DNA from: Corynebacterium sp. UBA2622 | GTDB taxonomy: Bacteria; Actinomycetota; Actinomycetes; Mycobacteriales; Mycobacteriaceae | Assembly: GCF_002339505.1 (NCBI RefSeq) | Contig: NZ_DDJO01000013.1 | Location: forward strand, 82,893-146,892 | Direction of reading: 5' to 3' | DNA length: 64,000 bases | In this document: in pieces, positions 1 through 8,577 of the stretch | Numbering within the stretch: position 1 is the first letter of the stretch | Layout: every line of letters starts with the position of its first letter | Position numbers and translations under genes: made by a program | The notes under the pieces: model-generated | Databases searched by the model: none | The model's input: only the letters and a program-made list of their open reading frames with translations | Told to the model about the DNA's origin: nothing

Positions 1-91
1 CTCTGGTCGTCCTGGTCCGCCTCCTGCTCCGCGTTGCCGAGGTTCAGTGCGCCCAAGTCCAGTCGTTGCGAAAGCTCCATGGGCCCATATA

Positions 92-97
92 TACACT
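92..97 (+). promoter_or_regulatory. -10 box of a likely leaderless promoter
   Basis: TACACT stands six bases before the ATG at 104, and no Shine-Dalgarno lies between them. In actinobacteria this geometry places the transcription start on or next to the start codon. The -35 region is not recognisable. Confidence 0.5.
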
Positions 98-103
98 GAG
101 CGC

Positions 104-1096
104 ATGTTCAGGGGCATTCTCAAGCGCGTGCTCGACGACGCCTACTACGCGCGCGGCGACCACCCCCGTCCGCGCTCGCTTTCCGACGCCCTCAGCCCGC
201 ACCCCATCGGCGGCCTGACATTCGACCGTGAGGGTGTCACCCCGCACCAGGGGATCGGGGTGCACTGGTACGAGCGCGGCCCCGCCGATGCCGCGCTGAC
301 GGTGCTCTACGTCCACGGCTTCAACATCTCCTCCGACGAGTTCTACATGCAGGTCGATGCCCTGGCCGACCGTCCGGTGCGCCAGCTGCTGGTGGACCTG
401 CGCGGCCACGGTAAGACGGGCCCCGTTCCTCCCGAGATGTGCGAGATCGACGCCGCGGCCGACGATGTCTTCGCGGTGCTCAGAGACCGAGGCGTGAACG
501 GTCCGCTCATCGTCGTGGGCCACTCGTTGGGCGGGCCCGTGTCCCTCTCGCTCATGCGCCGGCACCGGGAGCACCTCAACCTCGCTGGTAGCGTGCAGAT
601 CTCCTCCGCCGTGGAGCCTTTCACGGACCAGGGGATGCCGCAGGTTCTGGCGGGCCGCGCGGGTGCGCTGCTGGAGGACATCATGACCGACACGCCCCTC
701 CTGGCCGAGGGCATCCTTGCGGTGGGGAAGAAGGCCATAGCACCTGTCCTCGCGCTGGGCTTCTACTTCCGCCCCGTGGGCTACGCGGTGGTGAAGTTCC
801 ACGCGACGATGATGCAGAAGACCCCGCTGGACACCTACGCCGGCTACTTCGACGACCTGCTCACGCACTCCGAGCTGGATGCCGCACCCGTGCTGGCTGA
901 CCTGCCGGGTTACATCCTGGTCGGTGACCACGACGAGGTCACGCCGGTGAGCCAGTCCGCGCGCCTCAGCGAGATCTGGCCCCGCGCCTACGTGCAGGTC
1001 CTGCCCGAGAGCGGGCACATGCCGCCCCTCGACGCACCCGGGGCGGTCAGCACGGCCATTGCGCGGCTGATCGAGCGGGTCGGCGGGCACGGGTAG
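104..1096 (+). CDS. alpha/beta hydrolase, serine lipase/esterase-like
   Basis: This is a 330-residue alpha/beta hydrolase. The nucleophile elbow GHSLGG places the serine at residue 141. A later VGDHDE stretch and a final SGH supply the likely acid and histidine of the triad. An HGF motif near residue 71 fits the oxyanion hole. The fold resembles the monoacylglycerol lipase/serine aminopeptidase S33 group, but the substrate cannot be told from sequence. There is no signal peptide, so it is probably cytoplasmic. The frame is open back to a GTG at 47. The ATG at 104 is preferred because a TANNNT box ends six bases upstream. The gene converges on aceE across a strong hairpin. Confidence 0.85.
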   Translation: MFRGILKRVLDDAYYARGDHPRPRSLSDALSPHPIGGLTFDREGVTPHQGIGVHWYERGPADAALTVLYVHGFNISSDEFYMQVDALADRPVRQLLVDLRGHGKTGPVPPEMCEIDAAADDVFAVLRDRGVNGPLIVVGHSLGGPVSLSLMRRHREHLNLAGSVQISSAVEPFTDQGMPQVLAGRAGALLEDIMTDTPLLAEGILAVGKKAIAPVLALGFYFRPVGYAVVKFHATMMQKTPLDTYAGYFDDLLTHSELDAAPVLADLPGYILVGDHDEVTPVSQSARLSEIWPRAYVQVLPESGHMPPLDAPGAVSTAIARLIERVGGHG

Positions 1097-1128
1097 GCGA
1101 GTACCCGGCCGCGGCCCTCGAACGGGGA

Positions 1129-1163
1129 ACGCCCCCGGTTCCTCCTGGGGAGGCCGGGGGCGT
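1129..1163. terminator. bidirectional hairpin between the hydrolase and aceE
   Basis: ACGCCCCCGG and a CCTCC arm pair with GGAGG/CCGGGGGCGT around a short loop. The stem lies between two convergent stop codons. There is no clear T-run on either strand, so termination strength is inferred from the stem alone. Confidence 0.6.
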
Positions 1164-1177
1164 CGTATAGCGAATGT

Positions 1178-3961
1178 TTACTCCTCGCTGTTCGTGCCGC
1201 CGTTCGGGTTGGGCTCGGTCGGGTCGTCGACGTGCAGGTCCTTGGCGGCCTGCGCGGCGACGGACATGTCGAGCTTGCCCTCGTTGGCCAGGGCCATGAG
1301 CGAGGCGACGACCATCGACTCGGCGTCGATGTTGAAGAAGCGGCGCGCCGCCTCCCTGGTGTCGGAGAAGCCGAAACCGTCCGCGCCCAGGGCCACGTAC
1401 TGGCCGGGCACGTACGGGCGGATCTGCTCGTGCAGGTCGGTGGCGAAGTCCGAGGTGGCGATGTACGGGCCCTCAGTCTGCTTCAGCTGGGTGGTGGCGA
1501 AGGGCTCGCCGACATCCTCGCCCGGGTTCTGCAGCTTCTTCTTGTTCAGCGCCGCGCCGTCGCGGGCCAGCTCCACCCACGAGGTGACGGAGTAGACCGA
1601 GGCGCCGACGTTGTAGTCGCGCTGCAGGATCTCCTGGGCGCGCAGCGCCTGCTGCATACCGATGCCGGAGGCGAGCAGGGAGACGTTGTTGTCCTTCTCC
1701 TCGCCGCGGTCGTAGAGGTAGATGCCCCGGTGCAGGCCCTCCACATCCAGGTTCTCCGGGCGCGCCGGCTGGTGGGTCGGCTGGTTGTAGACGGTGATGT
1801 AGTACATCACGTTCTCACCGCCGTCCGGGCCGTACATGCGCTCGATGCCCTTGGAGATGAGATAGGGCATCTCGTAGGCGAACGCCGGGTCGTAGGTGAC
1901 CACGGCCGGGTTCGTGGAGGCCAGGATGGGGGAGTGGCCGTCCATGTGCTGCAGGCCCTCGCCGAAGAGCGTGGTGCGGCCGGCGGTCGCGCCGATGATG
2001 AAGCCGCGCGCCATCTGGTCGCCGGCGGCCCAGAAGTTGTCGCCGGTGCGCTGGAAGCCGAACATCGAGTAGAAGATGTACATCGGGATCATCGGCTCAC
2101 CGTGCGTCGCGTAGCTCGTCGCCGCGGCGATGAAGGAGGCCGAGGAGCCGTCCTCGTTGATGCCCTCGTGGAGGATCTGGCCGTCGACCGCCTCGCGGTA
2201 GGAGAGCTGCAGGTCGTGGTCCACCGGGGTGTAGTTCTGGCCCACCGGGTTGTAGATCTTCAGCGTCGGGAACCAGGAGTCCAGGCCGAAGGTGCGGGCC
2301 TCGTCCGGGATGATGGGGACGACGCGCTTGCCGATCTCCTTGTCGCGCATAAGCGCCTTGAAGGTGCGCACCAGCGCCATGGTGGTGGCCACCTCCTGCT
2401 TACCGGAGTCCTTGAAGTTTGCCTTGAAGGTCTTCTCGAAGTCCGGCAGCTCCAGCGGGGTGTACTCGCGGCGGCGCTCGGGCAGGTAGCCGCCGAGCTC
2501 CTTGCGGCGCTCCTTGAGGTACTTGATCTCCTCCGCGTCCTCGCCCGGGTGGTAGTAAGGCGGGTTGTACGGGTCTTTCTCCAGGACCTCGTCGGGGATG
2601 GGGATCTCCTGCTTATCGCGGAACTGCTTGAGGTCCTCGAGGGTGAGGTTCTTCATCTGGTGGGTCGCGTTGCGGCCCTCGAAGTTGTGGCCGAGGCCGT
2701 AGCCCTTGATGGTGTGGGCGAGGATGACCGTCGGCTTGCCCTTGGTCTCCAGGGCGCGCTTGTAGGCGGCGTAGACCTTCCGGTAGTCGTGGCCGCCGCG
2801 GCGCAGCGCCCAGATCTCCTCGTCGGTGAGGTCCTCCACCAGCTTCAGGGTGCGCGGGTCGCGGCCGAAGAAGTGCTCGCGCACGTACGCGCCGTCGTTG
2901 GCCTTGAACGTCTGGTAGTCGCCGTCCTTGGTGGTGTTCATGACGTGGACGAGCGCGCCGTCCTCGTCCTTCTCCAGCAGGGCATCCCACTCGCGGCCCC
3001 AGACCACCTTGATCACGTTCCAGCCGGCGCCGATGAAGAAGGCCTCCAGCTCCTGGATGATCTGGCCGTTGCCGCGCACGGGTCCGTCGAGGCGCTGCAG
3101 GTTGCAGTTGATCACGAAGGTGAGGTTGTCCAGGCCGTAGAGGGAGGCCATGTGGATCAGGCCGCGGGATTCCGGCTCGTCCATCTCGCCGTCACCGAGG
3201 AAGGCCCAGACGTGCTGCTGGTCGGTGTCCTTGATGCCGCGGTCCTGCAGGTACTTGTTGAAGCGCGCCTGGTAGATCGCGTTCATCGGGCCCAGGCCCA
3301 TGGACACGGTGGGGAACTCCCAGAACTCGGGCATGCCGTGCGGGTGCGGATAGGACGGCAGGCCGCCCTGCGGGCGGGAGTGCTCCTGGCGGAAGCCGTC
3401 GAGGTCGTCCTCGGTGAGGCGCCCCTCGAGGTAGGCGCGGGCGTACATGCCGGGGGAGGCGTGGCCCTGGAAGAAGATCTGGTCCCCGCCCTGCTCCGCG
3501 TCCTTGCCGCGGAAGAAGTGGTTGAAGCCGACCTCGTAGAGCGCGGCGGCGGAGGCGTAGGTGGAGATGTGGCCGCCGACCTTCACGCCCGGGCGCTGCG
3601 CACGGTGCACCATGATGGCCGCGTTCCAGCGCATCCAGCGGCGGTAGCGCTTCTCGATCTTCTCGTCGCCCGGGAACTCCGGCTCCATGTTCGTCGGGAT
3701 GGTGTTGACGAAGTCCGTGGACGACAGCGCCGGCAGCGGCACGCGCTTAGCCGATGCCCGCTCGATGAGGCGGAGCATGAGGTAGCGGGCCCGCTCGGGG
3801 GAGGAGGCGTCCAGCAGGCCGTCGAAGGATTCCATCCACTCTTCGGTCTCTTCCGGGTCCTGATCGTGCAGGTAGGAGGCGACACCCTCCCGGATCATGG
3901 GGATGTTGGATTCGCGGTCGTTGCCGTACGGATCCTTTTCATCGAGGTCGTGGTCAGCCAC
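1178..3961 (-). CDS. aceE: pyruvate dehydrogenase E1 component (homodimeric type)
   Basis: This 927-residue protein is the thiamine-diphosphate E1 that decarboxylates pyruvate and reductively acetylates the lipoyl groups of E2. The ThDP motif is visible as GDGEMDEPESRG followed about 25 residues later by the asparagine-containing VINCNLQ stretch. The length matches homodimeric AceE proteins of corynebacteria and gamma-proteobacteria. The frame is open for 69 codons further upstream. The GTG at 3961 is chosen because GGAGGT lies six bases before it and the protein there starts like other corynebacterial AceE (short acidic tail, then the SNIPMIREG stretch). Its E2 partner, aceF, lies about 38 kb away in this window, as is usual in the genus. 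Confidence 0.96.
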   Translation of the reverse strand: MADHDLDEKDPYGNDRESNIPMIREGVASYLHDQDPEETEEWMESFDGLLDASSPERARYLMLRLIERASAKRVPLPALSSTDFVNTIPTNMEPEFPGDEKIEKRYRRWMRWNAAIMVHRAQRPGVKVGGHISTYASAAALYEVGFNHFFRGKDAEQGGDQIFFQGHASPGMYARAYLEGRLTEDDLDGFRQEHSRPQGGLPSYPHPHGMPEFWEFPTVSMGLGPMNAIYQARFNKYLQDRGIKDTDQQHVWAFLGDGEMDEPESRGLIHMASLYGLDNLTFVINCNLQRLDGPVRGNGQIIQELEAFFIGAGWNVIKVVWGREWDALLEKDEDGALVHVMNTTKDGDYQTFKANDGAYVREHFFGRDPRTLKLVEDLTDEEIWALRRGGHDYRKVYAAYKRALETKGKPTVILAHTIKGYGLGHNFEGRNATHQMKNLTLEDLKQFRDKQEIPIPDEVLEKDPYNPPYYHPGEDAEEIKYLKERRKELGGYLPERRREYTPLELPDFEKTFKANFKDSGKQEVATTMALVRTFKALMRDKEIGKRVVPIIPDEARTFGLDSWFPTLKIYNPVGQNYTPVDHDLQLSYREAVDGQILHEGINEDGSSASFIAAATSYATHGEPMIPMYIFYSMFGFQRTGDNFWAAGDQMARGFIIGATAGRTTLFGEGLQHMDGHSPILASTNPAVVTYDPAFAYEMPYLISKGIERMYGPDGGENVMYYITVYNQPTHQPARPENLDVEGLHRGIYLYDRGEEKDNNVSLLASGIGMQQALRAQEILQRDYNVGASVYSVTSWVELARDGAALNKKKLQNPGEDVGEPFATTQLKQTEGPYIATSDFATDLHEQIRPYVPGQYVALGADGFGFSDTREAARRFFNIDAESMVVASLMALANEGKLDMSVAAQAAKDLHVDDPTEPNPNGGTNSEE

Positions 3962-4145
3962 GTCGGAACCTCCGTTGATTGCGTCTAATGTTTCCTGCCC
4001 AAGCGTACCCCGCACCCCCGACACGGGTGCCAGGCCGGGGGTCGGGCCGCCGGCGTGCTGGGCGCAGCAGCCGTTTTGCCTCCTACACACCCCGCGGGCG
4101 TTATTATTCATCTGTACGTGAAGGCTCAATAAGGAGGACACACAC
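3962..4145. promoter_or_regulatory. divergent control region between aceE and the DUF3052 gene
   Basis: This 184-base gap contains the aceE Shine-Dalgarno (GGAGGT, minus strand) and, for the plus-strand gene, a TATTAT -10-like box near 4102 and AAGGAGG at 4131-4137. No recognised operator was found in it. Confidence 0.45.
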
Positions 4146-4556
4146 TTGGGCGCCGCCGGTGTCGACAACTACGCAGACCTCATGGAACTCCGTGAGGGCA
4201 GCATCATCCAGGAACTCGGGTGGGATGAGGATGCCGATTCCTCCATCTCCGAGGCCATCGAGGACGCCCTCGGGCAGCCCCTCCTGGACGAGGACGCCGA
4301 CGAGCTTTGCGACGTCATCCTCCTCTGGTTCCGGCCCGACGACGGGGACCTCGTCGACTCCCTCGTGGATGCCGGACGCAACCTCGGTGACAATGGACGC
4401 ATCTGGTTGCTCACCCCCTCGGCCACCGCGCCCAATGCCGTGAACCCCGGCGAGATCTCCGAGTCCGCCCAGCTGGCGGGCTTCGTGCAGACCAAGGCCA
4501 ACCGTTTCGGCGACTGGCAGGGAGCCTGTCTGACCAGCGCGAACATCAAGAAGTAG
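4146..4556 (+). CDS. DUF3052 family protein
   Basis: This is a 136-residue acidic protein of the actinobacterial DUF3052 family. Its function is not established. It is cytoplasmic by appearance, with no signal peptide or membrane segment. It is divergent from aceE, an arrangement also found in mycobacteria and other corynebacteria. The start is a TTG at 4146, supported by a perfect AAGGAGG eight bases upstream. The conserved core spans about residues 8-130, with the ILLWFRPDDGDLVDSLVDA and RIWLLTP stretches typical of the family. A short AGCCC/GGGCT hairpin directly follows the stop. Confidence 0.85.
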   Translation: MGAAGVDNYADLMELREGSIIQELGWDEDADSSISEAIEDALGQPLLDEDADELCDVILLWFRPDDGDLVDSLVDAGRNLGDNGRIWLLTPSATAPNAVNPGEISESAQLAGFVQTKANRFGDWQGACLTSANIKK

Positions 4557-4576
4557 CCCGTTTTTGGGCTGGTTTT
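4555..4576 (+). terminator. short hairpin after the DUF3052 gene
   Basis: AGCCC, a six-base loop and GGGCT are followed by GGTTTTCG. The five-base stem overlaps the stop codon and is weak, so some transcripts may read into the tRNA. Confidence 0.35.
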
Positions 4577-4587
4577 CGCGCCCGTGT

Positions 4588-4593
4588 TAATGT
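4588..4593 (+). promoter_or_regulatory. -10 box of the tRNA-Val promoter
   Basis: TAATGT lies 10 bases before the mature tRNA 5' end. A TTGGGC at 4564-4569 could be the -35, with an 18-base spacer. It overlaps the hairpin of the previous gene. Confidence 0.45.
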
Positions 4594-4603
4594 GGGTGGG
4601 CGC

Positions 4604-4679
4604 GCGCCGTTAGCTCAGCTGGAAGAGCAACTGGTTTACACCCAGTAGGTCGGGGGTTCGAGCCCCTCATGGCGCACCA
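4604..4679 (+). tRNA. tRNA-Val (anticodon TAC)
   Basis: A complete 76-base cloverleaf can be folded by hand. The acceptor stem is GCGCCGT/ATGGCGC, with one G-T pair. The D arm is GCTC/GAGC. The anticodon stem is ACTGG/CCAGT with loop TTTACAC. The variable region has five bases and the T arm carries TTCGAGC. The discriminator is A and CCA is encoded. Anticodon TAC reads GTA and GTG valine codons. Confidence 0.96.
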
Positions 4680-4685
4680 GATCAG

Positions 4686-4720
4686 AGCCCCTTCCCGGGA
4701 GTCCGGGGAGGGGCTTTTTC
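4686..4720 (+). terminator. rho-independent terminator of tRNA-Val
   Basis: A 13-pair stem, AGCCCCTTCCCGG with CCGGGGAGGGGCT (one G-T pair), has a four-base loop and runs directly into TTTTT. It abuts the stop codon of the convergent gene on the minus strand, so it may serve both. Confidence 0.9.
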
Positions 4721-5136
4721 TACCTGGGCCGAGCCGCGAGCGCCTCGATCTCGCGAACCTCGCGGGCCGGGGCGTCCTCGGCGGAGAGGTCGTAGCCGAT
4801 GTCGAACACGTCCCACATTCCCAGGCGCAGGCGCAGCGAGCCGGCGTGGCTGGAACCGGGGTCGGGGAAGACGACGAAGTCGAGTAGCTCGGTGCCGTGG
4901 AAGCGGCAGGCGGCCTCGGCGAAGGCCTCCAGCGAGACCCCGCGCAGCATGGCGGCGCCGTCCGGGTCGGCGAGGGTGGCCAGGGCGCTCATCGGGGCGG
5001 AGCGGAAGCCCCCCAGATCGTCGCACAGTGCATCCTCGAGGTCGCCCTCCTCGATCTCCGGCGCCATCACCACACCCGAGGCCCGCAGTGCACCGAGGCA
5101 TGCGGTGAGCAGTTCATGGTCGGACTGGTCAAACAC
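4720..5136 (-). CDS. conserved hypothetical protein, 138 residues
   Basis: I do not recognise this protein. It is 138 residues long and acidic, with no signal peptide, membrane segment or metal-binding cluster. Its second half (LLDFVVFPDPGSSHAGSL, then RLGMWDVFDIGYD) looks like a compact beta-rich fold. It starts at a GTG at 5136 with GAAGGGG about seven bases upstream. It lies 18 bases after the SURF1-like gene on the same strand and is probably the last gene of the phosphatase-SURF1 operon. Codon use and G+C match the neighbours, which supports it as a real gene. Confidence 0.7.
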   Translation of the reverse strand: MFDQSDHELLTACLGALRASGVVMAPEIEEGDLEDALCDDLGGFRSAPMSALATLADPDGAAMLRGVSLEAFAEAACRFHGTELLDFVVFPDPGSSHAGSLRLRLGMWDVFDIGYDLSAEDAPAREVREIEALAARPR

Positions 5137-5154
5137 GGTACGGCCCCTTCTTCG

Positions 5155-6111
5155 CTAGCGTTCTTCCTGCCTATCGTAGGCCGACGCCCACGGGTTGCGC
5201 TTGCTGTGGCCGTACCGGTCGCGCACCTGCCCGCGCGAGGGTTGTTCAGAGCGCCCGCCGGATTGGTCGCCCCGGCGGGCGTCCTCCCGCGCGCCGGGCT
5301 CGGGGAGAGCGGCGGAGGGGGCGTCGATAAGCAGGGCCTCCTGCTCCTCGTCGAAGCGGCGCCTCTCGCGGCGCTCGGCCCAGATGAAGTACACGAGCCC
5401 GGCGGGGGCGAGGATGCCGAAAGCGATCCACTGCAGCCCGTAGGAGAGGTGGTTGCCCGTCTCGAGCACAGGCAGCGGAATAGCCTCGATGACACCCGGC
5501 TCGCCGCTGGTGAGCTGGACGTAGGGGGAGGCCAGGTTGAGCCCGGTGAGGCCGGAAATCTGCTCGGTGTTGATGGAGTAGACCATCTCGTGGCCCTGAT
5601 CCTGCATGGGCGCGGTGGGGTGGACGCCCTCGTCGACGCGCACGAAACCCGTGACAGTGACCGTCTCGCGCGGCGCGGGGTCGAAGGACGGAACCTGCGT
5701 GCCGCCGTCGCGGGCGGGGACCCAGCCGCGGTTGACCAGGACAACCGTGCCGTCGTCGGCGGCGAAGGGGGTGAGGATCTGGAACGCGGGGGTCTTGTCC
5801 ACGGGCCGCAGGCGCAGGAGCACCTCGTTGTCGGGGAGGTAATGGCCGGTCAGCGTTACGCGGGTCCACTCGTTGGCGTGGTCGAAGCTGCCGTCGGGTC
5901 CCATCACGTCGCGGAAGGGCACCGGATCGTGCTCGAAAGCGCGCTCGATGTGCTGGTTGCGCTCGACGAGGGCCTCGTTCTTGTTCAGCTGCCAGGGCGC
6001 GAGGAACGTGAACGCGAAGTAGGAGAACGCCGCAATCAGGATGGCGGCAATTACCCACCCGGGAGAGAGGAACGTTCTCCACCAGGGTTTTTCCTGCGAC
6101 TTGGCGGCCAT
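5155..6111 (-). CDS. SURF1 family cytochrome oxidase assembly protein
   Basis: This is a SURF1-like protein of 318 residues. SURF1 proteins help assemble the heme a centre of aa3-type cytochrome oxidase in the membrane. There is one transmembrane helix near residues 18-38 and a second near 240-262, with a large external domain between them, which is the family layout. Family stretches such as PWQLNKNEALVERN after the first helix and LVNRGWVP in the middle are present. The C-terminal tail beyond the second helix is charged and disordered. A GTG directly precedes the ATG at 6111, so the start is uncertain by one codon. The oxidase genes ctaC, ctaF and ctaE lie about 47 kb away. Confidence 0.85.
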   Translation of the reverse strand: MAAKSQEKPWWRTFLSPGWVIAAILIAAFSYFAFTFLAPWQLNKNEALVERNQHIERAFEHDPVPFRDVMGPDGSFDHANEWTRVTLTGHYLPDNEVLLRLRPVDKTPAFQILTPFAADDGTVVLVNRGWVPARDGGTQVPSFDPAPRETVTVTGFVRVDEGVHPTAPMQDQGHEMVYSINTEQISGLTGLNLASPYVQLTSGEPGVIEAIPLPVLETGNHLSYGLQWIAFGILAPAGLVYFIWAERRERRRFDEEQEALLIDAPSAALPEPGAREDARRGDQSGGRSEQPSRGQVRDRYGHSKRNPWASAYDRQEER

Positions 6112-6120
6112 CACAAGGCG

Positions 6121-6615
6121 TTACTCTACCCGCGCCCGGACCCAGGCGGTAATGCCGTCGGCGGCCGCCTCGATCTGCTCGCGGGTGGTGGCGAAGCCCT
6201 CCTGACCTCCGTAGTAGGGGTCCTCCACCCCCGCGCCCTCTGGGGCGGAGGGGTCGAAGGAACGCAGCAGCCGGATCTTTTCCTCCGGCACACCCCGGGC
6301 GACAAGCTCGGAGACGTGCCGGTTCTCCAGGGCGACGATGAGGTCGGCGTCCTGCTGCGCGGGGCCGAACTGCTGGGCGCGGTGCCGCGAGCCGTCGTAG
6401 CCGTGGTCCGCGAGCTCCTGGAGTGCCCGGTCATCGGCACCGTGGCCGACGTGCCACCCGCCGATACCGGAGGAGCTCAAGCGCACCGCCTTCCCGAGCC
6501 CCGCCTCCTTCAGTTTGGAGCGGATGATCACCTCGGCCATGGGGGAGCGGCAGATGTTGCCGGTGCACACGAAGTCGATGTGCAGCGGAGGCGTAGGGGT
6601 GTTGGGCTCGGTCAT
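6121..6615 (-). CDS. low molecular weight protein-tyrosine phosphatase
   Basis: This is a 164-residue enzyme of the low-molecular-weight tyrosine phosphatase family, which hydrolyses phosphotyrosine through a cysteinyl-phosphate intermediate. The P-loop CTGNICRS puts the nucleophile at Cys17 and the arginine at Arg23. The general acid is Asp132 in EDPYYGG. It resembles mycobacterial PtpA and lies in the same neighbourhood (SURF1-like gene downstream, Nif3-like gene upstream and divergent). The ATG at 6615 is supported by AAAGGAAG about six bases upstream, although the frame stays open further. The cellular substrate is unknown. Confidence 0.92.
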   Translation of the reverse strand: MTEPNTPTPPLHIDFVCTGNICRSPMAEVIIRSKLKEAGLGKAVRLSSSGIGGWHVGHGADDRALQELADHGYDGSRHRAQQFGPAQQDADLIVALENRHVSELVARGVPEEKIRLLRSFDPSAPEGAGVEDPYYGGQEGFATTREQIEAAADGITAWVRARVE

Positions 6616-6664
6616 GGCGCTTCCTTTCCGGGGCGTGCCCGCGGGCGGCAGGGGAACACCTCCC

Positions 6665-6670
6665 ACCCTA
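6665..6670 (-). promoter_or_regulatory. -10 box for the phosphatase operon
   Basis: On the minus strand TAGGGT lies about 50 bases before the phosphatase ATG, giving a leader of roughly 43 bases that contains its ribosome binding site. No clear -35 is seen. Confidence 0.35.
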
Positions 6671-6718
6671 GACCGGGCGCGGGACACACTGGCGGGACCG
6701 CGTGTCCGGAGGGGTTTG

Positions 6719-6724
6719 TACCCT
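6719..6724 (+). promoter_or_regulatory. -10 box of a likely leaderless promoter (Nif3-like gene)
   Basis: TACCCT ends seven bases before the ATG at 6732, the spacing expected for transcription starting at the start codon. Confidence 0.5.
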
Positions 6725-6731
6725 GGGGGCC

Positions 6732-7874
6732 ATGAGTGATCGCACAGTGACAGTCGCGGACGTTGTCGGTGCCCTGGAGGCGGCATACCCGCCCTCCCTG
6801 GCGGAGAGCTGGGACAAGGTGGGCCTCATCTGCGGCAACCCGTCCGACGAGGTGACCAAGGTCGCCTTCGCCCTCGACTGCACCCTCGAGGTGGCGCAGC
6901 GCGCCGTCGCATCGGGTGCGCAGATGCTCGTCGTACATCACCCGCTGCTGCTTCGCGGCGTGTCCTCCGTGGCGGCGGACACACCCAAGGGGAAAGTCAT
7001 CCACACCCTGCTCAGGGGCGGGTGCGCCCTCTTCGCCGCTCACACCAACGCGGACTCCGCGCGCCCCGGTGTCTCCGACATCCTGGCGGAACTGGTGGGC
7101 ATCACACCGGGTCGTCCGATCCGGCCGGTGGGCCTGGGCGGCATCGACAAGTGGGGTGTCTACATCCCGCCCGCCGACACAGCCGCCGTCATGGCCGCGA
7201 TGTTCGAGGCCGGGGCTGGACAGGTTGGCGACTACGCGGACTGCGCCTTCGAATGGGAGGGAACCGGCGGCTTCACCCCGGTAGAGGGTGCGGACCCCGC
7301 CGAGGGCACCGTGGGGGAGCACTACACCGCCCCCGAGAAGCGCGTCGAGTTCGTCGCCCCCACCCGCATCCGCCGCACGCTTATCGACGCCCTCCGCGCC
7401 GCCCACCCCTACGAAGAGCCCGCCTTCGACATCGTGGCGATGGAGGACACGAGCGACCTCGCGCAGGCCACCGGCCTCGGCCGTGTCGGCGAGCTGCCCG
7501 AGCCGATGACGCTGCGGGAGTTCACCCAGCAGGTGGCGGACGCGCTGCCGGAGACCGTGTGGGGCGTGCGCGCCGCGGGGGACCCGGAGCGGGTGGTGCG
7601 CCGGGTGGCTGTCTCGTCGGGGGCCGGTGACAGTCTGCTCGGGGACGTCGTCAAGCTCGGCGTCGATGTCTTTGTCACCTCGGACCTGCGCCACCACCCC
7701 GTCGACGAGCACCTGGCGGCCGGTGGGCCGGCGGTGATCGACACCGCGCACTGGGCCAGCGAGTTCCCGTGGACGGGGCAGGCGGAGGGTATCGTGAAGC
7801 GGCTGAACGTGGACACCGAGATCCTCCCCGTCCGCACGGACCCGTGGACCGTGTCCGCCCACCCGGAACGCTAA
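6732..7874 (+). CDS. Nif3-like dinuclear metal centre protein
   Basis: This is a 380-residue Nif3/YbgI family protein. Members form toroidal hexamers with a dinuclear metal site; the physiological reaction is unsettled, although some databases name it GTP cyclohydrolase I type 2. The HHPLL motif near residue 75 and the HTNAD stretch near residue 106 provide metal ligands, and the terminal HW contributes the rest. The middle inserted domain (about residues 130-230) makes it the long actinobacterial form. It begins a three-gene run with the zinc-ribbon gene and the RNase H fusion, as in mycobacteria. The ATG at 6732 follows a TANNNT box by seven bases. Confidence 0.9.
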   Translation: MSDRTVTVADVVGALEAAYPPSLAESWDKVGLICGNPSDEVTKVAFALDCTLEVAQRAVASGAQMLVVHHPLLLRGVSSVAADTPKGKVIHTLLRGGCALFAAHTNADSARPGVSDILAELVGITPGRPIRPVGLGGIDKWGVYIPPADTAAVMAAMFEAGAGQVGDYADCAFEWEGTGGFTPVEGADPAEGTVGEHYTAPEKRVEFVAPTRIRRTLIDALRAAHPYEEPAFDIVAMEDTSDLAQATGLGRVGELPEPMTLREFTQQVADALPETVWGVRAAGDPERVVRRVAVSSGAGDSLLGDVVKLGVDVFVTSDLRHHPVDEHLAAGGPAVIDTAHWASEFPWTGQAEGIVKRLNVDTEILPVRTDPWTVSAHPER

Positions 7875-7890
7875 CTGAAAAGGAACAGAC

Positions 7891-8571
7891 GTGAACCTGT
7901 CACCCGAGCTGCAACCGGTTCTGCTTGAGCTCTCCATCGCCGACCGTCAGAGCGCGCACCCGGGCACCGTCCCGCCCGAGCAGCGCGAGCTGGACACCCT
8001 GACCAGGGAGCGCGAGCGCCTCGCCTCCGCCGCCGCGGCCGCGCAGATGGCCGTGGACGACATGGAGCTGGAGATCCTGCGCATCCAGGAGGACGAGCGC
8101 AAGCTGAAGAAGCGCGAGCTGGACGACAAGCGCCAGCTTTCCGCGGAGACCGACCCGGACCGGCGGCGTGATCTGGAGCACGACCGCTACGCGGCGAAGT
8201 CGCGTATCGCGGACCTGCTCTACGAGCTCAAGGAGGCGCACAACGAGATCGCGGCGCTGCGCAACAACCGCGACAACCACGGCGCCCGCCTCGACGAGGC
8301 CGACCGGAGAATCGAGGTCGCCCGCCGGGCGGTGGAGGCCCTTCCCGAGGTGGAGGCGGTGGACACCGCGGCGCTGCGCAACAAGCTTCCCGCGGACGTT
8401 CTCGAGGCCTACGACTCCGTGGGTGCGGCCGCCTTCAACGGGCGCGCCTGCAACTCGTGCTTCCTGCAGCTCCCCGCGGCCGAGCGGGCCGAGGTGATGC
8501 AGGCGGGCGAGGACGAGCTGCCCACCTGCCCCAACTGCGGAGCGCTGCTCGTGCGCACCACGGGGGAGTAG
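7891..8571 (+). CDS. C4-type zinc ribbon, coiled-coil protein
   Basis: This 226-residue protein has a long charged coiled coil (about residues 25-150) and a C-terminal zinc ribbon formed by CNSC and CPNC pairs. It belongs to the family sometimes described as putative nucleic-acid-binding zinc-ribbon proteins, found beside Nif3-like and RNase H genes in actinobacteria. No enzymatic motif is present. The start is a GTG at 7891 with AAAAGGAA about six bases upstream. Sixteen bases separate it from the previous stop and six from the next gene, so all three are likely co-transcribed. Confidence 0.88.
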   Translation: MNLSPELQPVLLELSIADRQSAHPGTVPPEQRELDTLTRERERLASAAAAAQMAVDDMELEILRIQEDERKLKKRELDDKRQLSAETDPDRRRDLEHDRYAAKSRIADLLYELKEAHNEIAALRNNRDNHGARLDEADRRIEVARRAVEALPEVEAVDTAALRNKLPADVLEAYDSVGAAAFNGRACNSCFLQLPAAERAEVMQAGEDELPTCPNCGALLVRTTGE

Positions 8572-8577
8572 GCGACG

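Noticed and set aside
1232..3988. Very long open frame on the strand opposite aceE
   Set aside because: It is the mirror of aceE codons in high-G+C DNA. It has repetitive valine, arginine and leucine composition and no recognisable domain.
4604..4679. Integration site for a mobile element at tRNA-Val
   Set aside because: No repeat of the tRNA 3' end and no integrase were seen on either side.
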